A DNA stretch of 64,000 nt from Rotaria sp. Silwood1 (Eukaryota > Rotifera > Eurotatoria > Philodinida > Philodinidae): contig CAJNOP010000089.1 in assembly GCA_905250075.1 (NCBI GenBank), positions 459,115-523,114 on the forward strand, written 5' to 3'. Of the stretch, positions 1 to 10,915 are shown one piece after another (positions within the stretch are counted from its first letter, which is position 1; every line of letters begins with the position of its first letter). The translations under genes and the position numbers were made by a program. Below the pieces are notes generated by a model. The model ran no database searches. It saw only the letters and a list, made by a program, of their open reading frames with translations, and had not been told where the DNA came from.

Positions 1-728
1 GCAAAGCCATTAATGAATACAATCAAGTACTGGTTACCTATCGAAATCATTGTGAAGAACAACTTGTTAGTCAGCGTCATTTAGGTTAGTATTAATGTTT
101 ATATTTAAGATCTTTGTAGCTAGCGTAATATGTCTATACGTCGACGCATTCTAGTTGATGTTGAAAAGAACGATGATGAAACGAAAGACTTGCTTGAAAG
201 TCACAGTACTTTGATAGTTTCCGAAGTATGTAGAATGGAATGTTAAAATTGACCTTTCTTGTTAATCTTTTGAAATACATAGAGCCTTGCCAAAACAGAC
301 AATGTCGAACAATCATCAATAGATATGGAAGCGCGTTATCAAGAGATGATGTATCGTAAAACCAGTATTTGGGAGATAGACGCACTACTGTTTGACGAAT
401 TAGCCATTCTAGTGGAATCTCAGGTCTGACCTTTGGTAGTTGATCAAACTGACATTTGGAGATCTGCATATTTTTTAATTCAAGGATGAATGGATTGATT
501 CCATAGAAGACAATGTGAAGACAGCAATGGAATACATTGAAGATTCTAATGTACCTTCGAAGTGTAAGCATAAATCGCGATGTTGCATCTTTAGGGTGAG
601 TCAGTGACAGTTAAGTTTCACGTACAAAAATACATTTGCTTCCGTAACTTTTCTAGGCTAAAACGTGTCTGATTGTTATTCTAATTGTTATTTTGATCAT
701 TATCATTGTAATTAAATCTTTTTCTTAA
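1..728 (+). CDS. Syntaxin (Qa-SNARE), 3' exons; 5' end outside the window
   Basis: Membrane-fusion SNARE protein; only the C-terminal part is present. Reconstructed exons are 1-65, 124-225, 283-423, 485-595 and 657-728, all in frame with GT-AG introns of 57-61 bp. The first exon carries the end of the Habc/linker region (NEYNQVLVTYRNHC, matching the syntaxin TEYNxxQxxYRxRC block). Exons 3 and 4 encode the t-SNARE helix (ELAILVESQ then DEWIDSIEDNVKTAMEYIE). The glutamine that ends exon 3 is at the ionic zero-layer position. The last exon encodes a hydrophobic tail anchor (CLIVILIVILIIIIVIK) three residues before the stop, so the protein is a cytosol-facing tail-anchored SNARE. An AATAAA lies just after the stop. 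The family is clear; the subtype cannot be assigned. The first splice junction (65/124) is the least certain: it was chosen because other acceptors give a stop codon. Confidence 0.88.
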
Positions 729-2261
729 GAATAAAAGGTAAAACTTTATTGAATTACTACAGGTTTTCACATAGTTACTCAACATACTCACATTCATAAA
801 TACACATTCGATTCTCTGTTCTTATTATCGATGAATAAAACAAACAATAAACATTGTGACTTGTCACTTCAGTAATATTGGCCTGACTTTTTATTGCCAT
901 AAAATGGTAGAGAAATATCATTCTTTTTTTAGTTTATTATAAACGATAACAGATATTCCGACTTCATCACAGTCTATAATACATGTGACACAGGTTCTCA
1001 TTAACCATTTCAGTGGTTCCATCATGTTTTACCTTTCAATACCGTAGAGACGATGCTGAAAGATATTTTTCACTCAGTAATAGTCCTTTAACAAGCGTCG
1101 GGTACATACTTGTTATAAATCAAAGTCCCATATCGTATAGATCAATGAAGGCATGCATTTCAAGAAATCAGCAATCAAAGAAAAAGATTTGAACAATTAT
1201 TTTTGTTCCGATCGGTGATCTCACCATTCTTTGTTGTTCGTTCATTTCTGATCATCAAACTTCACGTCGATGTATTGAAAAAGATTTCTCATATGTTTCA
1301 CTTGTCAGAGATAGGTTGATTGACCGTTCTTGAACGCACTGATATCATTGTGTGAGATAAACACAGTTCGATGAACAAAAGAAATAACTTGACAAAAGTT
1401 TGTTGATAGAAAATGAATTCTTATAGACCATCTTTTTTCTATTCCAATAGTGCATACACCTCAGTTCGTATTCAAAAAAAAGTATCGTGAGAAATTGAAA
1501 TAATTCAAAAACCCCTGGTCTCTTTCACTAACAGTTCTCAATATAGAATCATTGTTACTGTTTGTGTCGACATCACTCCTGGAGTGTGGGTGTGGGTATG
1601 ATTAAAAAGAGGCCATATCCACACCCCTCCTTAACTATTGATGCAAAAATCAACATCAGATTCGATTTTGCAATCTACTGATGCCCAATTGAATGAAGTT
1701 AGGGAAAAAATTTCGATGAGCCTGGATGTGCTACAGGTTGTCAAATGAAAGGTAAAAAAATAAAAGATAAAAACAAAATAAAAACCTCCTCACTGAATTT
1801 TATCCAATCACTAAGGTACACATACATTTCTTAATGATGAAGAAAAAATGCTTTGATCACTTTTCTTCATTTAACAACCAACTTATTTATCCTCATGACA
1901 GAATTTAGTTGTGGGAGTCGAAATTCTGTGTGTCTATATACTTGCCAACAGAATCTATTTTATTGCACATTACATAAGCTTTTCATTTGATTATCATAAT
2001 CACCTCCAAAGCTTATGAAGATGAACCAGTTAAAACTACTTCCTTTTAACTCTTTCCTTCACTTCATTATTTTACATCATACACATTGAGAAAATGTTTT
2101 GAGAAACAAGTTGAAACTAACTATGTCAAACTCATTTTCTTTTCGTCCTTTCAATGTCTCTATTGTCTTCGAGCATTAGTTTTAAGGATTTGATTGTCAC
2201 TTAATTTCTTTTGATTCTTTTTCTTTGTTTTACTTCATGATGCTGATACGCAAATATTCAG
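729..2261. other. Intergenic, no gene recognised
   Basis: AT-rich sequence with an early poly(A) signal for the syntaxin gene and one TGTGGG-like hairpin island (listed separately). I see no supported coding segment. Confidence 0.5.
1579..1630. repeat. TGTGGG-like island with G-rich to C-rich strand switch
   Basis: A GGAGTGTGGGTGTGGGTATG stretch is followed, after about 15 bp, by the inverse-type CATATCCACACCCCTCC, giving an imperfect hairpin with arms of 17-20 bp. It is the shortest and simplest of four such islands in the window (others at 9014-9253, 12564-12700 and 30798-30862). The TGTGGG core equals the telomere repeat unit known from bdelloid rotifers; a telomeric origin is inference. 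Confidence 0.55.
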
Positions 2262-2487
2262 GTCAAAAAATCAGATGTATAATCTTCAGATTAGATCTCT
2301 GATATTGTATGATCCTGTAAGATCAGATGAAAAGCGTACAAAAAATTATGGTTTCTGCAAAACTTACATTTAGAATTGATGTAAGTTTTGTAGATACCAC
2401 GATTTTTCGTACTATTGCTGTCTGATCTTATAGGATCACATAGTATCAGATATCTCACTAGAGATCTTACGTCTGATTTTTTTTCAC
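2262..2487. mobile_element. Foldback/MITE-like inverted-repeat element
   Basis: Two arms of about 105 bp are inverted copies of each other at roughly 75% identity by eye. The left arm begins AAAAAATCAGATGTATAATC; the right arm ends with the matching GATCTTACGTCTGATTTTTT. The loop lies near 2370-2385 between the two copies of the CAAAACTTACAT motif. There is no coding capacity. A further short copy of the GATCCTATA/TCAGATC motif lies just downstream at 2515-2541. The class is unknown; no clear target duplication was seen. Confidence 0.6.
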
Positions 2488-2969
2488 TTGAGTGGCTTTA
2501 AGATTGGCATATAAAATCGTATAAGATCCTATAGTCAGATCCTTTGACCTAGATAGTCATCGAGAAATTATTGTAAGAAATTGATTCGAATTATTCTTTT
2601 CGATTGTTTCATTTTTCATTATGTTATAATCCTAATCGTCTTCGGGCCTTTATTGCACGAAATCGATTCCAGTAATTTCGTTTAATCCACCTTAATTTCT
2701 TTATTTTGTTTTTCCCATTGTCTTCAAGGATTTATTAAAAAGAATTCTATTGAATCATCACGCTTTAGAAGCTGTGATGATGATGATGCTTAATAACAGT
2801 TTTGTTCAACATTTTCTAAACCCGGAAGTCCATTGCTGAGTCATGTGCTTCCCGTAACGGTCAAAATTTATTGATAATTTTCGCATACAGTTTTCATAAG
2901 TGTTTGGGGTCATTGGTAACGGCAACCAATCCGTCGATGCGATTGATGCTGCTGTTAAATCGTTTCATA

Positions 2970-3235
2970 GGCTTTTTAATAAATCCTTCAAGCTCTTGAT
3001 AAAGTCATTAATCACCCCTCATATGCCATATCCTAAACCTTTTAAGTGGTTGATCAAGTCAGTAATCTCTTTCATATACTTTATCATAAAATTTTTAGGC
3101 GATTAATGAAGTCAATACTTCCTTCATGTACCTTATGATAAGACATTTAAGTGATTGATGACGTCAGTAATTCTCTTCATATATCTTATCATAAACCTTT
3201 TAGATGATTGATGAGGTCAATAAATCTCTTCATAT
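2970..3235. repeat. Degenerate ~52-bp tandem repeat, five or so units
   Basis: Units starting near 3036, 3088, 3140 and 3192 share the pattern 'CCTTTTAAGTGATTGATGAAG', then 'TCAGTAAT' and 'CTCTTCATATATCTTATCATAAA'. An older unit precedes them. The array is interrupted by the hAT element at 3236 and resumes degraded at 4719. A small open frame running through it is a by-product of the repeat and is not called as a gene. Confidence 0.65.
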
Positions 3236-4718
3236 CAGGGCTTCGGATGGGATGGGACAATCCCATCCCATCTAATCCCATCCCATGGGACAACTTTTTC
3301 CTTCAAATATTCCATGGAATGGGATGGAATAAATCGCTAATCCCATGGGATTTGTGTTTTTAATTTTTGAATAAAATTTGCACATTATTTTCTGTAGAAA
3401 TATAGTTCGAGCTACTGTATAAAAGTGGAGAAAGATAGACTTCATAATTTCCTTATTACATATGTTTTATTTTAACACAAATGAGTTCACATTTAACTCT
3501 CTTGTACCATTTTTAAGAAAAAAAACTCATTTTATATAAAACTAAATAATGAATTATCTTATATTTCTTAGTTGTTGCTTTCAGAGTATCGAAACGAAAC
3601 GATCGTTTTTACCCATAGACGATATCATTTTATTTTAAAGCAAATATTAATAAGTTATACTTTCAATCGTGTAAGATTGCGTTAAAGTAGTTGATATAAG
3701 CATAACACATGAATAAGAAACTTAGTTTATGACGAATAAGTGTGTTAGACTCGTATTACTACATATTGTTATGATGAAGACTATTATTTAAAAAGGCTGA
3801 AAAAATCTAAGACTCTATTTATTATCATTTTCTTTTCAAATAAAGTCCAATTCTCTTGTGCATAAAAATAACATTTTAACAAACCGTACTAACTATTAAA
3901 AACAAAATAATTTCTTTCTGAGTTTCATGTGTTTTGTACTATTTTATTTTTTAATACTATTCCTGGCACTACTCATCACGACATAACGACAAGAGCACAT
4001 GTTTTAATTAACTTGTACTTCAAATCAATTTTCGATACAATTTTCGGAAGCTCATGGTTAAGAGAAAACTAATTAGTGGATAGCAAATCTAAATCAAATC
4101 TGTTGGATTAAAACTATTTTATATTTTATTGAGATCCGTGAACATTTGAAGGAATCCCTTGAATAGTGCAACAATATGTAATAATCTTTAACCGCATTTA
4201 AAAAAATCTGAGAAATCTAACGAAAATCATCAGAATATGAGACATCAAGTTTCCGATGCCCAAGAGAAGCATCGTTAGTACTGATTAGTGATTCGAAACA
4301 TTGTGCTGCAATGTTCCAAAAAAGAAACGTCAATTCTGGACTCGAGCAGAGCCTAACGAATGGAAATCTATCTTAACAAATTTCGATGAGTTGATTACCT
4401 TATTCATTAGCGTTGATCAAGATGCGCAGTATCTTTTTCGAAAAGAACCATGTAAATTAATATAAACAGTAGAGAAATTGAATGTGAAATAAAGTGGCGA
4501 TATGGAAATGGTTAGGAAGAATATCAAAGGATTCAGTATGACTACCATGGTGATTGGTTCAATAAATTTTAATATTTTTTCAGTAGATGTTTGTCCCATG
4601 GGTTTCCATGGGATGGGATGGGATGAAAAAAAAGTTTTAGATATTCCACGGGATGGAATGAATCAACTCGTACCATGGGACGATTTTTTCGTCCCATCCC
4701 ATCCCAACCGGAGCCCTG
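3236..4718. mobile_element. Non-autonomous hAT-superfamily transposon, 1483 bp
   Basis: The element is bounded by imperfect 22-bp terminal inverted repeats: left CAGGGCTTCGGATGGGATGG, right (read inverted) CAGGGCTCCGGTTGGGATGG. It is flanked by an exact 8-bp direct repeat CTTCATAT at 3228-3235 and 4719-4726. An 8-bp duplication with CAGGG termini is diagnostic of hAT elements. Both ends carry subterminal clusters of ATGGGATGGGA / TCCCATCCCA motifs, typical of transposase-binding arrays, for about 110 bp. No transposase was recognised inside. A 58-codon open stretch at about 4290-4464 (+), containing QFWTRAEPNEWKSILTNFDE, has a coding look but no assigned family. Confidence 0.9.
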
Positions 4719-4726
4719 CTTCATAT

Positions 4727-6199
4727 GCCTTTTAATGAACCCTATAGATCATTTAGGATGATCATGAACCCTTCCAAATATCCTTTCTAAGTGGAATGCT
4801 CTGGTACAATGCTTACATCAGCTCTTTCAAAAATGGTTTAGAAGATTATTTGAAAGGATTTATGATGTTCATGAACCCTAATTTTACGAAGAGTAATAGA
4901 ATTTTATGAATCTCTTGCTAATTAGTTTCTTTTAGATTTTGCGAAAGGATTTATCAATCTCTTATAAACTGTAGAAAAGGGTTCTTTATACGTTGTACTC
5001 TCATGAATTCTCTAACATTTTGTTATCCAAAGAACTTTTTTTTACAGTGTAAACGATATACATAACGAAACGAAGTTACAAATTGGACGGTGATCAAGGA
5101 GTGTGTCTTCTTTTTTATCCATGAATCTCTTGTGAACGATTCATGGCACCATAAACTTTAATTTAGAAAAGATAATAATGATGACGATATCACTTTATAC
5201 ATTTGCTTTCGCATGGTCACAAATTCAGTTCTTATTTAATCAATAACTTTTTGATTCCTCTTGGGCCTTCACCAGAACATATCTTTCTTTATGCAGAGAA
5301 ATATCAACAATATGTAGTTGTTCTCATCTTTGTTTCTCACGCAATGCTTTGTAGGTGGTTGTCATGTTAATTAAAGACGATTGTGAGGCATATAATTGAC
5401 GTTGTCGGATTTAAGTGTATGTTCGAAATAACTGATTTCGATCAGAAATGTCAACCATGTTAGTATGTCAACTGCTTCAAGTTGATCATTTCTTTTATAA
5501 TATATGGTAAGATGAACGATATGAAAGAAACAAGCTATAATCGAGATATATTTCTCTCGTTAGATCATGATATACATCTTCTAGCTGTTCATATTTCGTT
5601 TTCTTCGTTTGTCTCATTCTTTGTTAGTTCGCATTTGTTTTGATGTAATGCCTATAGCGATTCTGTATACAATGAACATTGGAGCTTTTAATGCCACCTG
5701 CGTTCAGTATTCTTTGTTGCATTTGAGAAGTTATAGTAATATAACACGAACAAAATGGCACGACTCTTGTATTGTTAATGACAGCCATCAACGAAGATAA
5801 CATATGGATGCTTGAAATTACGATGATATGTTAGGATGTGAGTAACTCAATATGTCTGGGGACATATTGACTATTCGCTTGCATCATTGACTGATAGAAT
5901 CAACAGTATTAAGATATTCAGCAAATACTCTTCCAACATAAGTGTAATATTTATTCAATACGAACGATGATTAATTTCGATGTTACTTCACCTAAAAAAA
6001 ATGCCGTCATAAATCTTTATGAGTCAGTGCGAACCAAGAGCACTGCTTCCTCATGATAATATTTGGAAAACCATTGACGTTGCTATTTGATCTTCGACGA
6101 ATGGCATGTTGATGAATGTTTGTGATAAACAAGTCCATTCTGATTAAAAAAATCCACAAAAATGACTCAAACCCGGAAGTGATTCAGTAGTAAATATGC
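4727..6199. other. Intergenic, no gene recognised
   Basis: Begins with a decayed continuation of the ~52-bp tandem repeat, followed by unstructured AT-rich DNA up to the promoter of the oxidase gene. Short open frames here have no coding character. Confidence 0.45.
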
Positions 6200-6200
6200 C

Positions 6201-6208
6201 TATAAATA
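6201..6208 (+). promoter_or_regulatory. TATA box of the glyoxal-oxidase-like gene
   Basis: TATAAATA lies only 21 bp before the first in-frame ATG at 6222. With normal TATA-to-start spacing of 25-30 bp, transcription would begin around 6230, downstream of that ATG. This favours the in-frame ATG at 6240 or 6249 as the true start. Confidence 0.5.
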
Positions 6209-6221
6209 GCTGTGTGGTGCA

Positions 6222-8660
6222 ATGATCAAACTATACCATATGCATTCCATGATACTTGTACGATTTTTTCTTTTGTTAACCTTTATGGCTGAAGGCATTC
6301 TCAGCCAAGAGTATGTTGATTCTCTCTCAGGAGGCAGCTGGCAAATTGTAGTTCCACAAAGTGGCGGCGGTGCACGTGGAAAAAGTTTAGGTATGCAAAC
6401 TGTCCATGCAGTACTTCTTCCTTCCGGTCGCATTCTTCTGGCTAGTGGAAGCAGTTGGCGAAACCGTGGTCCCATTGAAACTCATCCGCAAATGAGTGAT
6501 CCTCAAAGTGGTCAAGGCATCTTTCGAGAAAAAGAAGATCCATTTCTATTCAGCAAAATAGAAGATTATTATCAGCTTGTGAACAATGTTGGGATCTATA
6601 ATCCGAACAAGAACACGTTCTATCGCATTCCACATCCAGAACCTGTTCCTGATCCTAAATGGCCTGGACATTTCGCACCAAATGATCTTTTCTGTACAGG
6701 CCACTTGCATGTTCCTGACGGCAATGTACTCTTTGTTGGTGGCACACAATACTATCATCCATTTCGAACAGGTCATCGAGCAACATACCTGTTCGATTGG
6801 CGAAAAGAACTCCAAATTCGATGGAACAATGTCGATTGGAGGCATATGCCCAGTGTTACCTTTGCAAATGACTCGACGAATCCGTGGACTTTTGCGGGTA
6901 CGTTACTTTCAGCAAACACTCATATGTGTGTTATATACATACTGACGACAGGATTAGTAGTACCAAATAACTGATGATCATTTGTTTTTCCTTTTGTAGG
7001 CTTGATGGAACGGGGCCGATGGTATGCTACACTGGTACCATTGGTTGACGGTCGTCTAATTGTAATTGCTGGTTTCGTTGGCTTTGACACAGGCTATCCA
7101 GAGATGTATGCTTTTGAAAATAATGATCTCGTTGAATTTTTCGATGCCATAATGTTCAATGAATCAAATCCACAGAGCGCATGGAAAAAAGTTGATGTGA
7201 AATCGACCATCAACGGACCTTTTACCAATCTGATCAACCCTACTTTTCGATCGACGTCAGGTGTGAATTGTACGAGTCGTTGTATCAGAGACAATCAATA
7301 CGATGTATTTAAACTTTATGAACAAGCTTATCTTACAGCGCTAGGACGCATCTATTTAACTCGTGAAGGTGATTTTGTTAGCGCAAGAACTCACGATACT
7401 GCTTTCATGCGAAAAACAACTGCTACCTATCACATGCATGTTAGTGGGTCTCGTCAAGTACCTAAAGTATCATTTTCACCGGGACCGAATCGTCCTGACA
7501 ATGTCTCATCATACGGAACAACGATTCTCGATCCAAATAGTAATCGGATTGCTCTGTTCGGCGGACAACCAACATCACCCGGTACTTTTCTTTATCAATC
7601 GGATACTAGTCAAGGTAATGTAAATCATTAAACTAGAGCTATTTTTCCTATTTTTATTACTGTTTTTATAGGCAACCAGCGTTTCGCTGGTGGTCGCGGA
7701 AGTCGCAAACTAGAACAATTTCATTCTTCGATCTATGAATCGAACGGTGGTCATTGGACTTTAGAACCATCTTTTCTTGGTGAACATCCACAGGATGATC
7801 GAACCATGCACTATGCACTCCTACTTCTTACGTCGCAAATTCTCATTATTAATGGTGCAAACTATGATTTTTATGGATCGGTCCATTATCCAATTTTATT
7901 AACACCACAATTTGATAATGTCAATGGTGCATTTCTCGGCTACATGAAGAAGCGCATGAATGAAGGTGTCGAAGCTCGTCTTTATCATAACGTCGCTCTG
8001 CTATTACCAGATGGTCGTGTCTGGATTTCTGGTGGAGGATCAGCTCGTGCTACAATTCATTATAAGTCTTTGACCGAGAAACCTCTTGCTGAACATAATA
8101 TCAGTTCCTATGAACAACCATTGCCTGACACATCCAATATCGATTTAGATGTGGAAATGTTTGACGATGGTCGATTGGCAAAAAATTCGCGCGGTTCACT
8201 CAGTGTTCCTACCGAAACGTGGGTAGCAGAAATATTCAGTCCTCCCTATCTATTCATTGATGGCAAACGACGATCAGTGATCGTTTCGTTGACTCTCCTT
8301 CGAACAGTAGATTATCAATTTGAGAGCATCATCGATGGGAAACGCTACTATTTACTTCGAAGCAATTCCCAATACATTGTGAATTTAAATCATCTACCAA
8401 CGCAATGTGCTAATGGAACCAAAGAAAAATTGGTTCTGATGAAACTAGGATCGGCCACACACGGATGGGACGGTGGACAACGTCTAATCAATCTTCCATT
8501 TACAAGAGTGACAGCAACATCAACTCTTCTACTGACGACACTCGATGCACGAATAGCACTCATCGCACCTGCATTCTACATGATGTTCTATGTTGACTGT
8601 ATGGGAAAACCATCCGTTGCGCAGATAATACGATTCGATGACCAAGCTATGCAACCATAG
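6222..8660 (+). CDS. Secreted glyoxal/galactose-oxidase-like radical copper oxidase
   Basis: Predicted extracellular copper-radical oxidase that oxidises aldehydes or alcohols and releases hydrogen peroxide. Three exons, 6222-6897, 7000-7614 and 7672-8660, join in frame (introns 102 and 57 bp) to give up to 759 residues. The N-terminus is a signal peptide (MILVRFFLLLTFMAEGILSQ). Kelch-type blades follow, then a C-terminal DUF1929 domain. Landmarks of the active site are kept: the Cys in LFCTGHLHVPDG (residue 158), the Tyr in MERGRWYATLVP (residue 234) expected to form the Cys-Tyr cofactor, the Tyr-His pair in ARLYHNVALLLPDGRVWISG, and the late His in SATHGWDGGQRL. The family is typical of plants, fungi and bacteria, and bdelloids are known to carry acquired members. 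The ATG at 6222 is the longest option, but the TATA position favours 6240/6249. The substrate is unknown. Confidence 0.9.
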
Positions 8661-9013
8661 ATTGAACTTGTTTTTAAGATAAATTGAATAGAGTTTTTCA
8701 AAAATAAATAAGTCTTCTTGACACTGGTGCACTGCCCGGTTAAAAATTATTCTTAATAGTAGAAATTGCAAACATCGATATTAGAAAGTCAGTTGCGAAG
8801 TAAGTGAGCAATCGACTACAACGTTTCACATTTGATACATCAGTCATCTATTCTTCGATATAATTGTCGATTGGAATAGCGAGTTGAATTTGGTAATCAC
8901 AAAAGCGAACGACAATCTATGTATTTCTAAAATTTTTATGACTCTTCATATCAATATAGAAGTCAAAATTTCTCGATCAATGCTCTACATGTCGTGTTAC
9001 ACTGGCTCTAAAG
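8661..9013. other. Intergenic, nothing recognised
   Basis: 3' flank of the oxidase gene; an AATAAATAA lies about 45 bp after its stop. No coding or repeat signal is seen before the TGTGGG-like island. Confidence 0.4.
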
Positions 9014-9253
9014 GTGTGAGTGTAGATGAATACTCCGGTTAATCCACATGCTCAGATCTAGACCCACGCCATGTCCACATTTTCACTCGCATACTCAACC
9101 ATACATTCATACTGATCCACACATGCATACGCACACCCATACCCACAGATTCGACCAAACATACATCCACGCACACACCAACGTTCACACTCACACCTCA
9201 TCCACCAACACCTGGGAACACATTTCCACTGCACACTCATACCCACTCCCACA
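9014..9253. repeat. TGTGGG-like island, mostly C-rich strand
   Basis: Opens with GTGTGAGTGTAGATG on the top strand and then switches to about 190 bp of C-rich units such as CACACCCATACCCACAG, CGCACACACC and CACTCATACCCACTCCCAC. The same G-rich-to-C-rich order is seen in the three other islands. Open frames through it, rich in His/Thr or Cys/Val, are repeat artefacts. Confidence 0.6.
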
Positions 9254-9344
9254 ATCTGAACTTTCCTCGTATTTTGATTATTTCTAGAAAACCAATAAGA
9301 CGAAATTCGATTGTTTTGTATCCTAAGTACTTTTCAGACATTCT

Positions 9345-9710
9345 TTGGTCAAACTAGCAAATCAGCAAAGTTTTTTTTAACTTTTCCACGAAGAGTCTTT
9401 TCCCATGCGTTCACCTTCTTCTGAACAACACTCGAAGAGGTAACAAATGGAATTCGAAGTGGTAGCATTCGTTTAATTGACTGATCATCAAACGATTTCT
9501 TCGTTGACAAACGGCCACCAATTCGTCTATTAACTGTGTGAAAAAATGGCTAAAATGAAATTAGAAAACGCCTTATCATCTGTGCTTTTCTAAATTATTA
9601 TTGATGAGGCTTCTTTTGTAGTTGACGATGACGATGACTAAAATAGCGCACATCGCAAAAGCAATAACATGTACAAATGTCATCAAACGAAAGACATCTT
9701 TTTCTTCTCA
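9345..9710 (-). CDS. Possible small unrecognised gene (one or two exons)
   Basis: On the minus strand an acceptor-like CATTTTTTCACACAG at about 9538 is followed by an open stretch of some 59 codons ending in a stop near 9345. It contains RRIGGRLSTKKSFDDQ and VNAWEKTLRGKVKKNFADLL, basic and soluble in character. Upstream at about 9680-9577 is an ATG-started stretch with a hydrophobic segment (MTFVHVIAFAMCAILVIVIV) and a stop before any good donor, so the two parts cannot be joined cleanly. No family was recognised. It may be a small membrane protein gene, a relic, or chance. Confidence 0.3.
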
Positions 9711-10915
9711 TTTAAGATTTTATGACCATTCGCCATCGAAAGAGTCTAGTACTTGACTATAAAATTTGTAATCGAATACATAGAATACATTCCATCTTTC
9801 CGTCTTTTTGCCTTCCAGATATTAATATTATGTGTCACTATTGGAAAACATGAAACAATTTCTATACAATGGCACAATATTCAATATCGTTCGTATAAAA
9901 TGCTATCATCGATACAACTATTAATGCATAGAACGACTGTCACGACAGTATCAGCCAAAACAACAAGGAGCACAATTCAACAACTGTTCCTTTTCATAAT
10001 CATGATACCTGAATCCAATTGTCATTAGAGTCATCTGATGAGACAACATGAACATTGCCACAACCGGTCATGATAGTTCATACTTAGCTTCAAGATCTTC
10101 AACATATATTTAGGGTAGGCTTTATGTATTTCTCGCGGCTCCAAATCGTTTTCGTCAAATAGCTCGAGAACGTCAATTTTTTTATCACAAAATATCAAAT
10201 GAACTTGATCCTAATACAAGATTTTCGATTAGCCAAATATCAATACTTGGATCAAAGACTCCTATTCATTAATCTATGTCCGGTTATTAATCATCAATAT
10301 TAGAATAAACAGACTCTTATTCAAAACAAATAAGGCATTCTTTTCCCATAATTAATAATCGTCGGAAGATTATATTAAAAAATTCCTCGTAAATATTTTC
10401 TAGCCCTAAAAAATAACTTTTACTTAATAATTAAGTACATGCGTCATGTTTCATTTAATTATTTTTTAAACAGTTTTAGTTATCACAAAATAGATGATCG
10501 TAATTCTGGCAAGCGGATCATATTCATGAATATGATAATCTCTGAAAAATTCATATACGTAGTACTTGAAAATTGATATCAGTAGACAACTATTCAGCTC
10601 AAAAAAGAGAATGATACGAAAATCTTGATATACGCATCAACATACACTCAAAGGATATCTTATTTAGTTAAAATCTATTTTTCGTTTGTATACAGACGGA
10701 TTTCTTGAATGTATTAAAATTATTAAAGCATTGTTTGTAGTGTATAGGTAATTTCCAAAAAATTTTTGCCATTTTTTTGTTCAGTAATGATATAAAATGC
10801 GAGTGACCGATATAATAAATAATAAGTTCACTTCAAAATTTAGCAAACGAATCATTCATTCATTCATTTTCTCGTCGATCAGTTTTTGAAATATATTGTT
10901 TAATGCACCAGAACC
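9711..10915. other. Intergenic, no gene recognised
   Basis: AT-rich DNA with several short dyads (for example around 10436 and 10517) and no convincing coding segment on either strand. Confidence 0.4.

Noticed and set aside
2900..3106. 68-codon plus-strand frame
   Set aside because: It runs through the ~52-bp tandem repeat and has repeat-derived composition (FHRLFNKSFKLLIKS type).
4502..4735. 77-codon frame across the right end of the hAT element
   Set aside because: It spans the terminal repeat and target duplication, so it cannot be a gene of either the element or the host.
9048..9287. His/Thr-rich frame and its antisense Cys-rich partner
   Set aside because: Both are translations of the CACACCCA-type island.
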